A stretch of 64,000 nucleotides of DNA from Miniphocaeibacter sp964345925 (lineage in GTDB: Bacteria > Bacillota > Clostridia > Tissierellales > Peptoniphilaceae): positions 1-64,000 of the forward strand of contig CAYFSP010000002.1 of NCBI GenBank assembly GCA_964345925.1, in the 5' to 3' direction. Below the pieces are notes generated by a model. It was not told the DNA's origin. It made no database searches and worked only from the letters and a program-made list of their open reading frames with translations. Of the stretch, positions 27,225 through 36,276 are shown in pieces; the first letter of the stretch is position 1, and each line of letters begins with the position of its first letter. The translations under genes were made by a program, and so were the position numbers.

Positions 27225-28370
27225 ATGATAGTAGCAAGTATAAAACAATTAATAAGTTCTTTTAAAAAGAGTTATTTAGCATTTATAATCACATTTGTAA
27301 TATTTCCAGTTGTATTTGCATTGATATTATCCAGTACTCAAGAAGAGATGTTCTCTGGAAAAATAGATTTTAAAGCAACAAAAATTGAAATAGTGGATAA
27401 TGATAACTCTGACTATTCAAAAGCCATAAAGGATATATTTAAAAATAAAGAAATAGAAAAATATTATAAAATAAGTAAAGATCCTGATTTTAAAATAGTT
27501 ATTCCAGAAAATTTTGAGAAGAATTTATTGGATAATAAAATAAATATTAAAGTTGAAACCTTGTCGGAAAAAGCAAGTATTTATGAATTAGAATATATAA
27601 AGGAGTTCTTAAAGTCTATAGGGGATTCTATACTGGTAACAGAAAATAATAATAAGATAATAAGTACTGTTAATAATGAAGAATTAGCAAAAGAGATTGA
27701 AGAAAAATTATATAGTATTCAACAAGGAAATACTGTAGAAAATATAAAAATTGAACCTGAGAATAAAATTTCAAGTAAAATTTACTCATCAATAACATTT
27801 ATGCAATTTATATTTATAAATTATTTGATGACAATGGCAGTTGATGCAAAAAAACTATCGGAAACAACATCATTAGAGATGCGTGTAGAATTGTTGCCGG
27901 TAAATAAGGTTAAATTAAATATAGTAACAGCTTTATCCAATGGACTATTTGTATTCATATTCACATTAATGTATATAGTAATAGTAAATTTATTAGGAAT
28001 GGCGTTTCAAGACAATATAATTCAGTATATAGTAGCATCATTTATTATTTCCATAACAGTAGGTTTTATTTCGTTGTTACTAGGTAATATAAAAAAGGAA
28101 TTTGCCATTATAATTATGTATTTTGTTCTTGGTATTCAAATGATACTAGGTGGAATGATAGGACCAGTTGGTAAATTGTTTGGTGGTACATTTATAGAGT
28201 CATTATCAAATATTAACTTTAATAAAATATTTTCAAAACCATTAATGGATGTTTTTAACAATAGCCTAAGCATAAAAACATTTATACCACATATAGCAGT
28301 ATCTTTAATATGTTTACTAATAGGTATAGTAATAATAAAAATTGATAATAAGAAGAGAGTAGGTGCATAA
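27225..28370 (+). CDS. ABC-2 type transporter permease, first subunit
   Basis: A 381-residue membrane subunit with one N-terminal helix (about 17-37), a large extracytoplasmic region (about 40-185) and five to six C-terminal helices (about 190-375), the ABC-2/YhgE-like layout. It starts at ATG 27225, 7 bases after the ATPase, and its stop codon overlaps the next permease start (TAATG). This copy is intact. It is expected to pair with the second permease, which is broken here, so the exporter is probably not functional as encoded. Confidence 0.88.
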   Translation: MIVASIKQLISSFKKSYLAFIITFVIFPVVFALILSSTQEEMFSGKIDFKATKIEIVDNDNSDYSKAIKDIFKNKEIEKYYKISKDPDFKIVIPENFEKNLLDNKINIKVETLSEKASIYELEYIKEFLKSIGDSILVTENNNKIISTVNNEELAKEIEEKLYSIQQGNTVENIKIEPENKISSKIYSSITFMQFIFINYLMTMAVDAKKLSETTSLEMRVELLPVNKVKLNIVTALSNGLFVFIFTLMYIVIVNLLGMAFQDNIIQYIVASFIISITVGFISLLLGNIKKEFAIIIMYFVLGIQMILGGMIGPVGKLFGGTFIESLSNINFNKIFSKPLMDVFNNSLSIKTFIPHIAVSLICLLIGIVIIKIDNKKRVGA

Positions 28371-29443
28371 TGAAATTTATAAATAGTCTTTACGCAAATA
28401 TAAAAAGATTTATAAAAAGTCCTGGAACTTAGATAGGATTTATTATTGCACCAGTAGCCATGTTTTTAATTTATCTAGTGATGTTTAGTAGTGATTCTAT
28501 GAATACAAGTTATACAGGAGTTGTAATTGAGGATAAGGGAGCAAGATACGAAGAAATAATGGATATATTTGGAGAGGAACCAAATATAATAAAAACTAGA
28601 AAAGAAGCAGTGGAAAAGCTTGAGAATTATGATATAAAAACACTATATATAATAGATGAGGATTTTTCTTCAAATATTGAAAATAATATTGAACCTAGAA
28701 TTGAAAAATTATTTGTAGAAGATTCTGGATTTAAAATGGAAGATAAATTATTAAATGATAGAATAATTCAAATAATGGAAGAAAATTATTTATTAGAACA
28801 GGGAATTGAGAAAGAAGAAATACTAGGAAGTAAAATTGTGGATATTGAGACGGTAAATAATAATACTGAAGTAGATATATTTGCAAATATAATTGTACTG
28901 ATATCATGTTTTCTAATGATGTTACTTTCTGGAACAATAGGAATGGATATTATAAAAATTAGTAAGACTAGAATACTTAGTAGATTGTTAATATCTCCAA
29001 TAAAGAATTTTAAAAGTATACTTAGTTTATTTCTAACATATTTACTGCTACTTGGTTCTGTTTTTACCATAGCTGTAATAATAGGGTTTAAAATTTTAAA
29101 TGTAGAGATGATTAGCCTTTTAACTATAATAGCAATAGTATTTGCTATAGCATCATTTACATTATCATATATTATATTAATAGTGCGATTTGGTAAAAAA
29201 GAATTTTTATTATCAATTTTACCAATGGTAATAGCTATGGTATCTTTCTTTACAGCTGTTTTTGCATTAAATGGAAATATGGATTTAGGAAAATTAGAAT
29301 ACTTACTATATGTTAATCCGTTATATTGGGTTCAAAAGGTTTTAGATACGAATAATCTTATAAATATAATTCCAATATTTTTAATGAGTATAGTATTAAT
29401 TAGTTTTGGTAGTTATAAATTAGAAAAGTTACAAAATATTTAA
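28370..29443 (+). pseudogene. ABC-2 type transporter permease, second subunit, with an in-frame TAG
   Basis: The frame opens at ATG 28370 (overlapping the previous stop) with MKFINSLYANIKRFIKSPGT, then TAG at 28430-28432, then continues IGFIIAPVAMFLIYLVMF and runs to the stop at 29443. The stop sits where a Leu or similar residue (TTG to TAG) would begin the first membrane helix. The rest is a full ABC-2 permease: external domain and five to six C-terminal helices. An internal ATG at 28460 would lose half of helix 1 and has no good ribosome binding site. Confidence 0.85.
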
Positions 29444-29472
29444 ATAAATTAATAGTATAAAATTATAGAGAC

Positions 29473-29498
29473 AGGTGGATTGATTTCCACCTTTTTTT
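29473..29498 (+). terminator. Terminator of the exporter cassette
   Basis: AGGTGGA / TCCACCT stem with a TTGATT loop and T7 tract. Confidence 0.85.
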
Positions 29499-29512
29499 GT
29501 TTCAATTTTAAA

Positions 29513-29541
29513 TTGACTAAATTCCAAACTTAAAATATAAT
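29513..29541 (+). promoter_or_regulatory. Promoter of dinB
   Basis: TTGACT (29513-29518), a 17-base spacer, TATAAT (29536-29541); start of transcription expected near 29548. Confidence 0.8.
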
Positions 29542-29548
29542 ATTTATA

Positions 29549-29562
29549 CGAACATACGTTCT
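29549..29562 (+). promoter_or_regulatory. LexA (SOS) box upstream of dinB
   Basis: The perfect palindrome CGAACATACGTTCT (core GAAC-N4-GTTC, 29550-29561) matches the Gram-positive LexA consensus. It lies over the predicted transcription start just after the -10 box, so bound LexA would block dinB until DNA damage. Confidence 0.88.
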
Positions 29563-29578
29563 ATAATAGGAGAATATT

Positions 29579-30823
29579 ATGATGAGTTTAAGTGAAAAAG
29601 TTATATTACATAGTGATATGAATTCCTTCTATGCATCTGTAGAACTATTGGATTATCCAGAGTTTAAAGGTAAACCTTTAGCTGTTGGAGGAAGTGAAGA
29701 CAATAGACATGGAATTATTTTAGCAAAAACACCAGAGGCTAAAGTTATGGGTGTAAAAACAGGAGAGGCATTATGGGAAGCAAGAAGAAAATGTCCTAAT
29801 CTATTAATATTGCCACCACATTATGAAAAATATTTAGAATATTCCAAAAAGGCACATAGAATTTATTATGAATATACAAACCTTGTAGAGCCTTATGGAA
29901 TGGATGAATGTTGGCTAGATGTAACAGGGTCAACAAAAATATTTGGATCAGGGTATAAAATAGCTGAACAGATAAGGCATAGGATAAAAAAAGAATTAAA
30001 CTTAACGGTAAGTATTGGTGTAAGTTTTAATAAAGTTTTTGCAAAACTGGGTAGTGATATGAAAAAACCAGATATGGTAACAATAATTAGTAAAAATGAT
30101 TTTAGGAAAATAGTTTGGCCATTAAAATGTGAAGAAATGATAATGGTTGGAAAGGCAACTAAGAGAAAATTAAATAAAGTAGGAATAAAAACATTAGGCG
30201 ATATTGCTAAATGCAGTCCTAAAATATTAAAAAGCATTCTTGGTATAAATGGAATAAAATTATGGAATTGGGCTAATGGAAAAGATAATTCATTGGTTAC
30301 AGATTATAATTATAAGCCACCAGTAAAAAGCATTGGCCACGGCATTACAACAAGGGAAGATTTAGTAAATACAAAGGAAGTAAGGGCTATATTTCAAGAA
30401 TTATCACAAGATATATCTATTAAATTAATTAAAAATGGATTTTTAGCTGGAGGAGTTGCAATAAACATAAGGAGCAATAAATTAAATAGTAAATCATATC
30501 AAATGAAATTAAGATACCCTACATACTCGTCTATAGAATTAACAAACGCAGCTATGATTTTATTTGAAAATTATGATTGGAAAACTCCTTTACGAACAGT
30601 GACTATACGAGCTATAGATTTAATAATAGGCAATGAAGTATTTCAGATTAATTTTATGGACGATATAAAAAAGCATGAAAAATATATTGATATTGAAAAG
30701 AGTATATACAATATAAAGAAAAGATATGGAGATAAGTCAGTAAAATATTGTAATATGTTGGATAACCATAAAATGCCAACAGATAATAGAGGAAGTGTAA
30801 TTTTACCTAGTAGCTTTATTTAA
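29579..30823 (+). CDS. dinB: DNA polymerase IV (Y family)
   Basis: A 414-residue translesion polymerase. The N-terminal palm motif HSDMNSFYASVELLDYPE has the first metal Asp and the steric-gate region; the second acidic pair is in YGMDECWLDVTGS. The helix-hairpin-helix thumb (VGIKTLGDIAKCS) and little-finger domain follow. The start is ATG 29579 or ATG 29582, with TAGGAGAATATT. Control by LexA is suggested by the operator at 29549-29562. It ends with no classical beta-clamp motif that I can identify securely. Confidence 0.95.
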   Translation: MMSLSEKVILHSDMNSFYASVELLDYPEFKGKPLAVGGSEDNRHGIILAKTPEAKVMGVKTGEALWEARRKCPNLLILPPHYEKYLEYSKKAHRIYYEYTNLVEPYGMDECWLDVTGSTKIFGSGYKIAEQIRHRIKKELNLTVSIGVSFNKVFAKLGSDMKKPDMVTIISKNDFRKIVWPLKCEEMIMVGKATKRKLNKVGIKTLGDIAKCSPKILKSILGINGIKLWNWANGKDNSLVTDYNYKPPVKSIGHGITTREDLVNTKEVRAIFQELSQDISIKLIKNGFLAGGVAINIRSNKLNSKSYQMKLRYPTYSSIELTNAAMILFENYDWKTPLRTVTIRAIDLIIGNEVFQINFMDDIKKHEKYIDIEKSIYNIKKRYGDKSVKYCNMLDNHKMPTDNRGSVILPSSFI

Positions 30824-30861
30824 CTATATACTTTAAGTATAGTGATAAGTAAATTTATAAT

Positions 30862-30895
30862 AAAATTAGAAGGACTATTAATCTTTCTAATTTTT
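30862..30895 (+). terminator. Terminator of dinB
   Basis: AAAATTAGAAGGA / TCTTTCTAATTTT stem (one G-U pair), T-rich tail. Confidence 0.75.
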
Positions 30896-30950
30896 ATAAA
30901 ATTGTAAAAGATTAATTAATTTCATTTTTTATTTAAAATTTTCTACAAAT

Positions 30951-30979
30951 AAAAAGACACAGAATAAAATCTGTGTCTT
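30951..30979 (-). terminator. Terminator-like hairpin, minus strand
   Basis: AAGACACAGA / TCTGTGTCTT, ten-base perfect stem. The T5 tract follows on the minus strand only. No gene is seen between it and the tRNA terminator; it may back up tRNA-Pro termination or mark a lost gene. Confidence 0.6.
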
Positions 30980-31058
30980 ATAATTTAAGTAATTTACATC
31001 TAATCTAAATCCATTTTACTAAGTTGATTCAATATAACAGATATTTTATGCTATAAAT

Positions 31059-31099
31059 AAAAAAACTCTAATATCATTAATATGATATTAGAGTTTTTT
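31059..31099 (-). terminator. Terminator of tRNA-Pro
   Basis: AAAAAAACTCTAATATCAT / ATGATATTAGAGTTTTTTT stem, directly after the encoded CCA of the tRNA on the minus strand. Confidence 0.85.
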
Positions 31100-31176
31100 T
31101 GGTCGGGGTGAGAGGATTTGAACCCCCGGCCCCATGGTCCCAAACCACGTGCGCTACCAGACTGCGCCACACCCCG
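31100..31176 (-). tRNA. tRNA-Pro (anticodon UGG)
   Basis: Cloverleaf of 77 bases including encoded CCA. Acceptor stem CGGGGTG / CACCCCG, D arm GCGC ... GCGC with TGGTAG loop, anticodon stem CGTGG / CCATG around loop TTTGGGA, giving anticodon UGG, and T arm CCGGGGGTTCAAATCCTCTCA. Discriminator A. It reads all or most proline codons beginning CC. It stands alone on the minus strand, with a terminator just downstream. Confidence 0.97.
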
Positions 31177-31364
31177 ACGAAGTCATCATCAACTGACGAC
31201 TTTTTAATTATAGTACATCTAAAAAATAAATGCAAGCTTTATTTTAAGATAAAATGAAATACTATATAAATTGATATTTTATATAAATAAATTATTTTAT
31301 TAGATATTATATTTTAAGATAATAATTGGGTATATAACAAACAGATTAATTTTAGGAGGATATT

Positions 31365-31913
31365 ATGAAAAAAATTGGTATCATAGTCGGTAGTTTAAGA
31401 AAAGAGTCATATAATAAAAAAATTGCAAAGATAATTTCAAAACGATTAGAAGATAAATATGAAATAGAATTTATTTCTATAGATGGACTTCCTCTTTATA
31501 ATGAAGATCTTGATCAAGAAGGAATAGTTCCTGAAGAATGGAAAAAATTACGTGAAGTAGCAGGGAATATGGATGCATATATTTTCGTTACACCAGAATA
31601 TAATAGATCTGTACCAGCAGCTTTAAAAAATGCTCTCGATATTGGTTCTAGACCTTATGGTCAAAATATTTGGAGTGGAAAGCCAGCAGGAATTATATCT
31701 GTTTCTACAGGTAATATTGGAGGATTTGGAGCTAATCATCATTTAAGACAGACAATGACATTTTTAAATGTATTTGTAATGCAACAACCTGAAGCCTATA
31801 TTTCAAATATAGAAAGCAGTTATGATGAAAATGGAAAAATATCTGAAAGAACAGAAAAATATTTGAACTCAATTGCAGATAGTATGAATGATTGGTTTGA
31901 AAGATTTTTATAA
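31365..31913 (+). CDS. NADPH-dependent FMN reductase family protein
   Basis: A 182-residue flavodoxin-like reductase. The phosphate loop GSLRKESYNKKIAK (about residues 9-22) and the flavin-binding block TPEYNRSVPAALKNALDIGS (about 78-97) are clear, with SVSTGNIGGFGANHHLRQ after them. Members reduce quinones, azo dyes, chromate or free FMN using NAD(P)H; the physiological substrate is not known here. It starts at ATG 31365 with TTAGGAGGATATT and is monocistronic. Confidence 0.93.
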   Translation: MKKIGIIVGSLRKESYNKKIAKIISKRLEDKYEIEFISIDGLPLYNEDLDQEGIVPEEWKKLREVAGNMDAYIFVTPEYNRSVPAALKNALDIGSRPYGQNIWSGKPAGIISVSTGNIGGFGANHHLRQTMTFLNVFVMQQPEAYISNIESSYDENGKISERTEKYLNSIADSMNDWFERFL

Positions 31914-31946
31914 TACAATTTAAATTATGGGAATTAGAAATTATAT

Positions 31947-31987
31947 AAAAAATGGAATGCATTCTATTAAGAACCATTCCATTTTTT
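31947..31987. terminator. Bidirectional intrinsic terminator
   Basis: AAAAAATGGAATG / CATTCCATTTTTT stem between convergent flavin reductase and lipoprotein genes. Confidence 0.9.
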
Positions 31988-32452
31988 CTACTTACAATAA
32001 AGTATATTATTTGTAGAATCTTCAATTATTTCTATTGAAATATTAAAGTCATTAGATGATTTGCCTTTATTTTTTAATAATTCATCTAATTTTTCCATTG
32101 ATTTAACGCCTATTTCTTTTGCAGTATCTTCTGAAATTCCTTCTTCTACAACGGCTTCTATTCTTATTTTATTATTTTCAATAACAATATCATAATCTCT
32201 TATTTCAGCGTATGATTCTTCACTTATGAACTCTTTCTTCATATCTGAAATAACTTCATCAGCATTAAACTCTTCTTTTTCCACAGTAACATCTGTTTCT
32301 TTAGTTTCTTCAACATTATCAGTTGATTCGTTATTGATTTCCGTTTCTACAACTGGTGAATTCGTATTTGTAGTATTTGAAACTTTATTATTGTTACATG
32401 CCGTCAACGATAAAGTTAAAATTGTTGCCAATATTAATATTTTTTTCTTCAT
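31988..32452 (-). CDS. Putative lipoprotein, unknown function
   Basis: A 154-residue exported lipoprotein. The signal peptide MKKKILILATILTLSLTAC ends in a lipobox (LTAC). A Ser/Thr/Asn- and Glu-rich linker (about 20-62) resembles the unstructured tether of surface lipoproteins, then a compact domain of about 90 residues ends in ILYCK. No family is recognised. Start ATG 32452 has AGGAGGAATTT. The tether-plus-small-domain plan and general acidity are similar to the second lipoprotein at 33559-34059, but they are not obviously homologous. Confidence 0.8.
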   Translation of the reverse strand: MKKKILILATILTLSLTACNNNKVSNTTNTNSPVVETEINNESTDNVEETKETDVTVEKEEFNADEVISDMKKEFISEESYAEIRDYDIVIENNKIRIEAVVEEGISEDTAKEIGVKSMEKLDELLKNKGKSSNDFNISIEIIEDSTNNILYCK

Positions 32453-32525
32453 AAATTCCTCCTATTCAATATATTATCATTTTAACATAAAAATCATTAT
32501 TTAATTTCTACAATATTACTAAGTT

Positions 32526-32554
32526 AAAAAAGTAGCCAATATATTGGCTACTTT
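32526..32554 (-). terminator. Terminator of the 57-residue ORF
   Basis: AAAGTAGCCAA / TTGGCTACTTT stem, with a T6 tract on the minus strand. Confidence 0.85.
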
Positions 32555-32726
32555 AATTAATATCTTCATTTTCTCTATTCAATGCCTCTAAGAAATCATT
32601 ATATGCATTAATATAAATTTTATAAATTTCTGAATTGTCTATGTCTTTTCTTAAACTTTCAAAATGCTTACTTAGTTCAACTGCTTTTATAGCTAAATCA
32701 TGAGCCCTTCTTTCGTTTTTATTCAT
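32553..32726 (-). CDS. Small conserved-looking protein of 57 residues, unknown function
   Basis: A short gene with a textbook ribosome binding site (AAAGGAGATCATTAAAATG on the minus strand), ATG at 32726 and TAA at 32553-32555, followed immediately by an intrinsic terminator. The product starts MNKNERRAHDLAIKAVELSK and is highly charged and probably all helical, with aromatic residues in EIYKIYINAYNDFLE. It has no signal peptide, membrane helix or cysteine. The well-formed start site and terminator argue it is a real gene. I do not recognise a family. Confidence 0.75.
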   Translation of the reverse strand: MNKNERRAHDLAIKAVELSKHFESLRKDIDNSEIYKIYINAYNDFLEALNRENEDIN

Positions 32727-32784
32727 TTTAATGATCTCCTTTCAATATATTTATACCCTTCGTATTTATATATAATTATAAAAT

Positions 32785-32813
32785 TTGGACAATTCTTTAT
32801 TTTAAAGTATAAT
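32785..32813 (+). promoter_or_regulatory. Promoter of the racemase gene
   Basis: TTGGAC (32785-32790), a 17-base spacer, TATAAT (32808-32813), about 29 bases before the start codon. Confidence 0.75.
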
Positions 32814-32841
32814 TTTATAGAGATTTACTTGATAAAGGTTG

Positions 32842-33543
32842 GTGAACAATATTAAAAAGCTTGGAATAATAGGTGGTATGGGTCCTTTGGCAACTTCTTT
32901 ATTTATGAAAAGAATTGTTGAAAAGACTGTAGCTCATAAGGATCAAGACCATATAAACACAATAGTATCAAATCACGCTACCCTTCCTGATAGGACGGAG
33001 ATAATAAAGAAGAATAAACCAGAAGAATTTCTTAGTAAAATAGAAGATGATATTAAATTAATGGAATATGCTAAAGTTGAAAATATAGCAATTCCTTGCA
33101 ATACTTCTCATTTTTATTTCGATAGTATTCAGGACATGACAAATATAAATATTATTAATATGATAGAAGAGACTATTAAATACGTAAAAGATGAAACCGA
33201 ATTTAGTAAAATAGCTGTTCTGGGAACTTATGGAACAATGGGCTGCAAGGTCTATGAAAAATATGCATTATTAAATGGATTGGATAGCTATGAACTTTCA
33301 AAGGACGAAGAAAAAATTTCCGTTGATACAATTTATAATGTTAAGGAAAATATGGACTTAGAAGCAGAAGAGTTCATTAATTTACTTAGAAGACTATCTA
33401 AAGAAAATGTAATTTCTATTTTAGCTTGTACAGAACTTAGCTGTTTAGATATACCGGAGGAGTTAAAGGGAAATTATGTAGATGCTATGGACATTTTAGT
33501 CAATAAATCAATTGAATATTCAGGTGGAAAAGTAAAAAGCTAG
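32842..33543 (+). CDS. Aspartate/glutamate racemase family protein
   Basis: A 233-residue, cofactor-independent amino-acid racemase of the Asp/Glu racemase superfamily. The N-terminal LGIIGGMGPLATSLFMKRIV is characteristic of aspartate racemases, with catalytic cysteines in IPCNTSHF and ACTELSC. It may make D-aspartate for peptidoglycan cross-bridges, or be an amino-acid racemase of broader range; the sequence cannot decide. Start GTG 32842 (a TTG at 32839 is adjacent) with AAAGG upstream. It has its own promoter. Confidence 0.92.
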   Translation: MNNIKKLGIIGGMGPLATSLFMKRIVEKTVAHKDQDHINTIVSNHATLPDRTEIIKKNKPEEFLSKIEDDIKLMEYAKVENIAIPCNTSHFYFDSIQDMTNINIINMIEETIKYVKDETEFSKIAVLGTYGTMGCKVYEKYALLNGLDSYELSKDEEKISVDTIYNVKENMDLEAEEFINLLRRLSKENVISILACTELSCLDIPEELKGNYVDAMDILVNKSIEYSGGKVKS

Positions 33544-33560
33544 AGATATCTCTAGCTTTT
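33535..33560. terminator. Bidirectional intrinsic terminator
   Basis: A perfect 26-base palindrome centred on ATATCTCT, AAAAGCTAGAGAT / ATCTCTAGCTTTT, at the racemase stop; it separates convergent genes. Confidence 0.85.
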
Positions 33561-34059
33561 AATAATATTCTTTTAAATCATAATCATATTTAGATATTTC
33601 TTTTTCAACATTTTTATTTTTAAACTCCAATTCATGATAAATCGGTTTAAAATCATCATAATTTAGAGAGGGATCTATTTTTACTTTGAAAAATTTATCA
33701 TAACCGCCTTCTTTTCTCAATTCCTTATCATATTTAATATTAATGATATTTCCATTATTGTCACTTAAGTCTAAAGAAAAATAAGAAATGTCATAAATAC
33801 TATTATTTGTAATATTAATTGAACCCTTACCATTTATAAACTCTTCAGAAAGCACTATTACTATATCTTCTGCCATTGGATGTTCTCCATTTTTTACGAC
33901 AAATTTTTCTTCATCATTCTCTATTTGATTATTCTCTGTTACAACTTCTGGTGTTATTTTACTATTGTCTGTACCACTGGATTTATTATCCTTCTTGCTA
34001 CAAGATACTGTTGTAATTAAAGTTAAAACCAAGATACAAGTTAAAATTTTCTTTTTCAA
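33559..34059 (-). CDS. Putative lipoprotein, unknown function
   Basis: A 166-residue lipoprotein with signal MKKKILTCILVLTLITTVSC (lipobox TVSC), a Ser/Asp/Asn/Lys-rich tether (about 21-50) and a small beta-rich domain with GSINITNNSIYDISYFSLDL and DNNGNIINIKYDKEL. The pattern suggests an Ig-like external domain similar to FxLYD-type folds, but that is only an impression. Start ATG 34059 has AGAGGGTGAG. It lies just downstream, on the same strand, of the second exporter cassette and may once have been expressed with it. Confidence 0.78.
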   Translation of the reverse strand: MKKKILTCILVLTLITTVSCSKKDNKSSGTDNSKITPEVVTENNQIENDEEKFVVKNGEHPMAEDIVIVLSEEFINGKGSINITNNSIYDISYFSLDLSDNNGNIINIKYDKELRKEGGYDKFFKVKIDPSLNYDDFKPIYHELEFKNKNVEKEISKYDYDLKEYY

Positions 34060-34097
34060 GTACTCACCCTCTTTTCCTATGCTTTGATTATAACATT

Positions 34098-35180
34098 TTA
34101 TCTAGAGTATGAGAATTCGCCGTTTTTATTTTTATTTAAAACAGCATTTATTAATATTATAACTATAGTCATAGATAATTGTATAAGTATAACTTTTAAA
34201 AAAATACTATAGTTATATTTACCAGCTGATTTAATTCCTTCTAAATACCAATAAGGAGGAAATAATGATGAAAATTTCAATAGATATTCTGGTAAAAACT
34301 CCTGTGGTACAAATATTCCAGTAATAAAACATAATGATAAAGATATTATATTATTTAACGCTCCATTATTATGAGAGTCCTTAGACTTTGAGCTTATTAA
34401 ATATGCTAAGGCTACCATGGACATTGAAAAGAATAATAAATTAATCGTATATAGGAAGAATTGTTTTATATTGGTTCCATTTTTCAATAATTCTATTATG
34501 GCAAAGCCTATGCATATTAAAAACATAAATAGTAGGGAGGACATATATATGGAGATAATAAATTTATTGAATCTCGTCTTAGAAACCCTTATTCTATTTT
34601 CCACACCATTTCTTAAAAATGCATTATATCCCAAATAAATTGTTGATAGAGAAAATAATATTATTACATATGCCAAATAATTATAATAAAAATCTGTATT
34701 GTCCCTTTGTGAACTATTTAGAATTTTAAAATCAATATTTTCAGATAATAAATTCACCGTTTCCTCATTACTATTTGCAATATTATATTTTTCTAATGTT
34801 CTGCTAGTATTTAAATATTCATTTATAGATAAATTTATAGCAGAAGGTACTATAGAATCCTCTTTGGCAATATATGATAGATTATTATTATCTTTAATAA
34901 ATAATACGTATGCTACCATTCCACTAAATAGTTTATCCTTTGCTTCATCGTCAGTAAGTTTTTCTTTAGTAACAGTATACTTACTCTCTAGAAAATTTAT
35001 TAATTTCTTGCTTTCTTCATTATTGGCATTATCAATAACTGAAATATTATAATTTATATTTAAACTTTCTTCATTACTTGCGTTATTAATGTTTAAGAGA
35101 ATTAGGAATAAAGCTATATATATTATTAAGGAAAATTTATTTGCATATATTATTTTAAAGTAATTTTTAAATGTTTTCAT
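34098..35180 (-). CDS. ABC-2 type transporter permease
   Basis: A 360-residue membrane subunit with an N-terminal helix (about 11-28), an extracytoplasmic domain (about 30-165) and six C-terminal helices (about 168-350), the ABC-2 exporter layout. ITGIFVPQEFLPEYL and FPPYWYLEGIK resemble the NodJ/DrrB-type end region. It starts at ATG 35180, overlapping the other permease gene by 14 bases, so the two were translated together. The coding frame is intact, but the ATPase partner is truncated. Confidence 0.87.
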   Translation of the reverse strand: MKTFKNYFKIIYANKFSLIIYIALFLILLNINNASNEESLNINYNISVIDNANNEESKKLINFLESKYTVTKEKLTDDEAKDKLFSGMVAYVLFIKDNNNLSYIAKEDSIVPSAINLSINEYLNTSRTLEKYNIANSNEETVNLLSENIDFKILNSSQRDNTDFYYNYLAYVIILFSLSTIYLGYNAFLRNGVENRIRVSKTRFNKFIISIYMSSLLFMFLICIGFAIIELLKNGTNIKQFFLYTINLLFFSMSMVALAYLISSKSKDSHNNGALNNIISLSLCFITGIFVPQEFLPEYLLKFSSLFPPYWYLEGIKSAGKYNYSIFLKVILIQLSMTIVIILINAVLNKNKNGEFSYSR

Positions 35181-36276
35181 TTTTTCTTCTCCTGCTTAAA
35201 AATAGTATTAAAACCGTAAAAATAATAATCAGTACAAAAATATTTGAAATACCAAGTAAGAACTTACTATTGTTTTCAAAATAATATATATTTTTCAAAG
35301 TTTTAGTTATAACAGTTGCTGGATTTATATAATTTATAAAAGGTGCCTTTTCATCTATTAGAAATGGAATGGTATTTACCATCATGCCGGCTAGAAAACA
35401 ACTAAAAACATATAGTACAGCAGATATATTATATTTTGTAGTTAATTTGGTTTTAAATGATAATGATATAAATATTCCAAATAAAAGTCCAAGCATAGTT
35501 CCTAAAGTTGATGCTATTATTATTTTAGGTAAAAAGCTAATAATAGCAGGTTGAACTATTGCTAAATATGCTAAACCTATATATGTTACAAATAAAGAAA
35601 ATGTTAAAGCTCCTAAAAATTCTGCTAGAATTATTTTAAATCTATTTGTAGGTGAGATTAAAATTCTTTTAACATATTCCATTTCCGATTTTGGATTTAG
35701 TATTTCTCCAATATCAATTCCTTGGTTAGAAGCAGAAAGACAAGCCATGGCAATAATAGTAAAGAAATATATTAAAGATTGGTTTTTATTAGATATATCA
35801 AATTTATTTACTATATTATTATCCTTGTTATAATTTTCCATTATTTCGTCTGGATTAATACTAAAATCAGTTGCTAAAACTTTTCTATACATTTTATGTA
35901 TATGGTTGTACATATTAATGGTTTCAAAGACGATTGAAGAATATACTGTACGGTCCTCAACAATAACCTCTAAATTATTATTTCCTTTTATATAAGCAGT
36001 GATTTTTTCGGATTTTAACTCCTTACTATAATCTTTAGACTCGACTATTTTAAAAAGTTTTTCCCCATCTCTTACTTCAATATTTTTCAATGTTTCCTTT
36101 ACTTCATTGTTTTCAACAGAAATCGGAATTGTTGAAAAATTATTTGCAGTATCCATTTTTGCAATTGTTAAATTAAAAAATGTTATTAATAGAATAGGAA
36201 GGGCAAGGCTAAAAAATAAAGTGGTTTTATTTTGTAAAAATTCTTTTAATTTAAATACGTAATTATTAAATATCAT
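35167..36276 (-). CDS. ABC-2 type transporter permease
   Basis: A 369-residue permease with the same overall plan as its neighbour: helix near 20-40, external domain (about 45-165) and five to six C-terminal helices to residue 360, ending in RRRKNENI. A typical NKTTLFFSLALPILLITFF leader helix is present. The start ATG 36276 overlaps the ATPase fragment by 11 bases. This is the first permease of the minus-strand cassette. Intact as encoded, though without a functional ATPase it would have no energy source from this locus. Confidence 0.87.
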   Translation of the reverse strand: MIFNNYVFKLKEFLQNKTTLFFSLALPILLITFFNLTIAKMDTANNFSTIPISVENNEVKETLKNIEVRDGEKLFKIVESKDYSKELKSEKITAYIKGNNNLEVIVEDRTVYSSIVFETINMYNHIHKMYRKVLATDFSINPDEIMENYNKDNNIVNKFDISNKNQSLIYFFTIIAMACLSASNQGIDIGEILNPKSEMEYVKRILISPTNRFKIILAEFLGALTFSLFVTYIGLAYLAIVQPAIISFLPKIIIASTLGTMLGLLFGIFISLSFKTKLTTKYNISAVLYVFSCFLAGMMVNTIPFLIDEKAPFINYINPATVITKTLKNIYYFENNSKFLLGISNIFVLIIIFTVLILFLSRRRKNENI

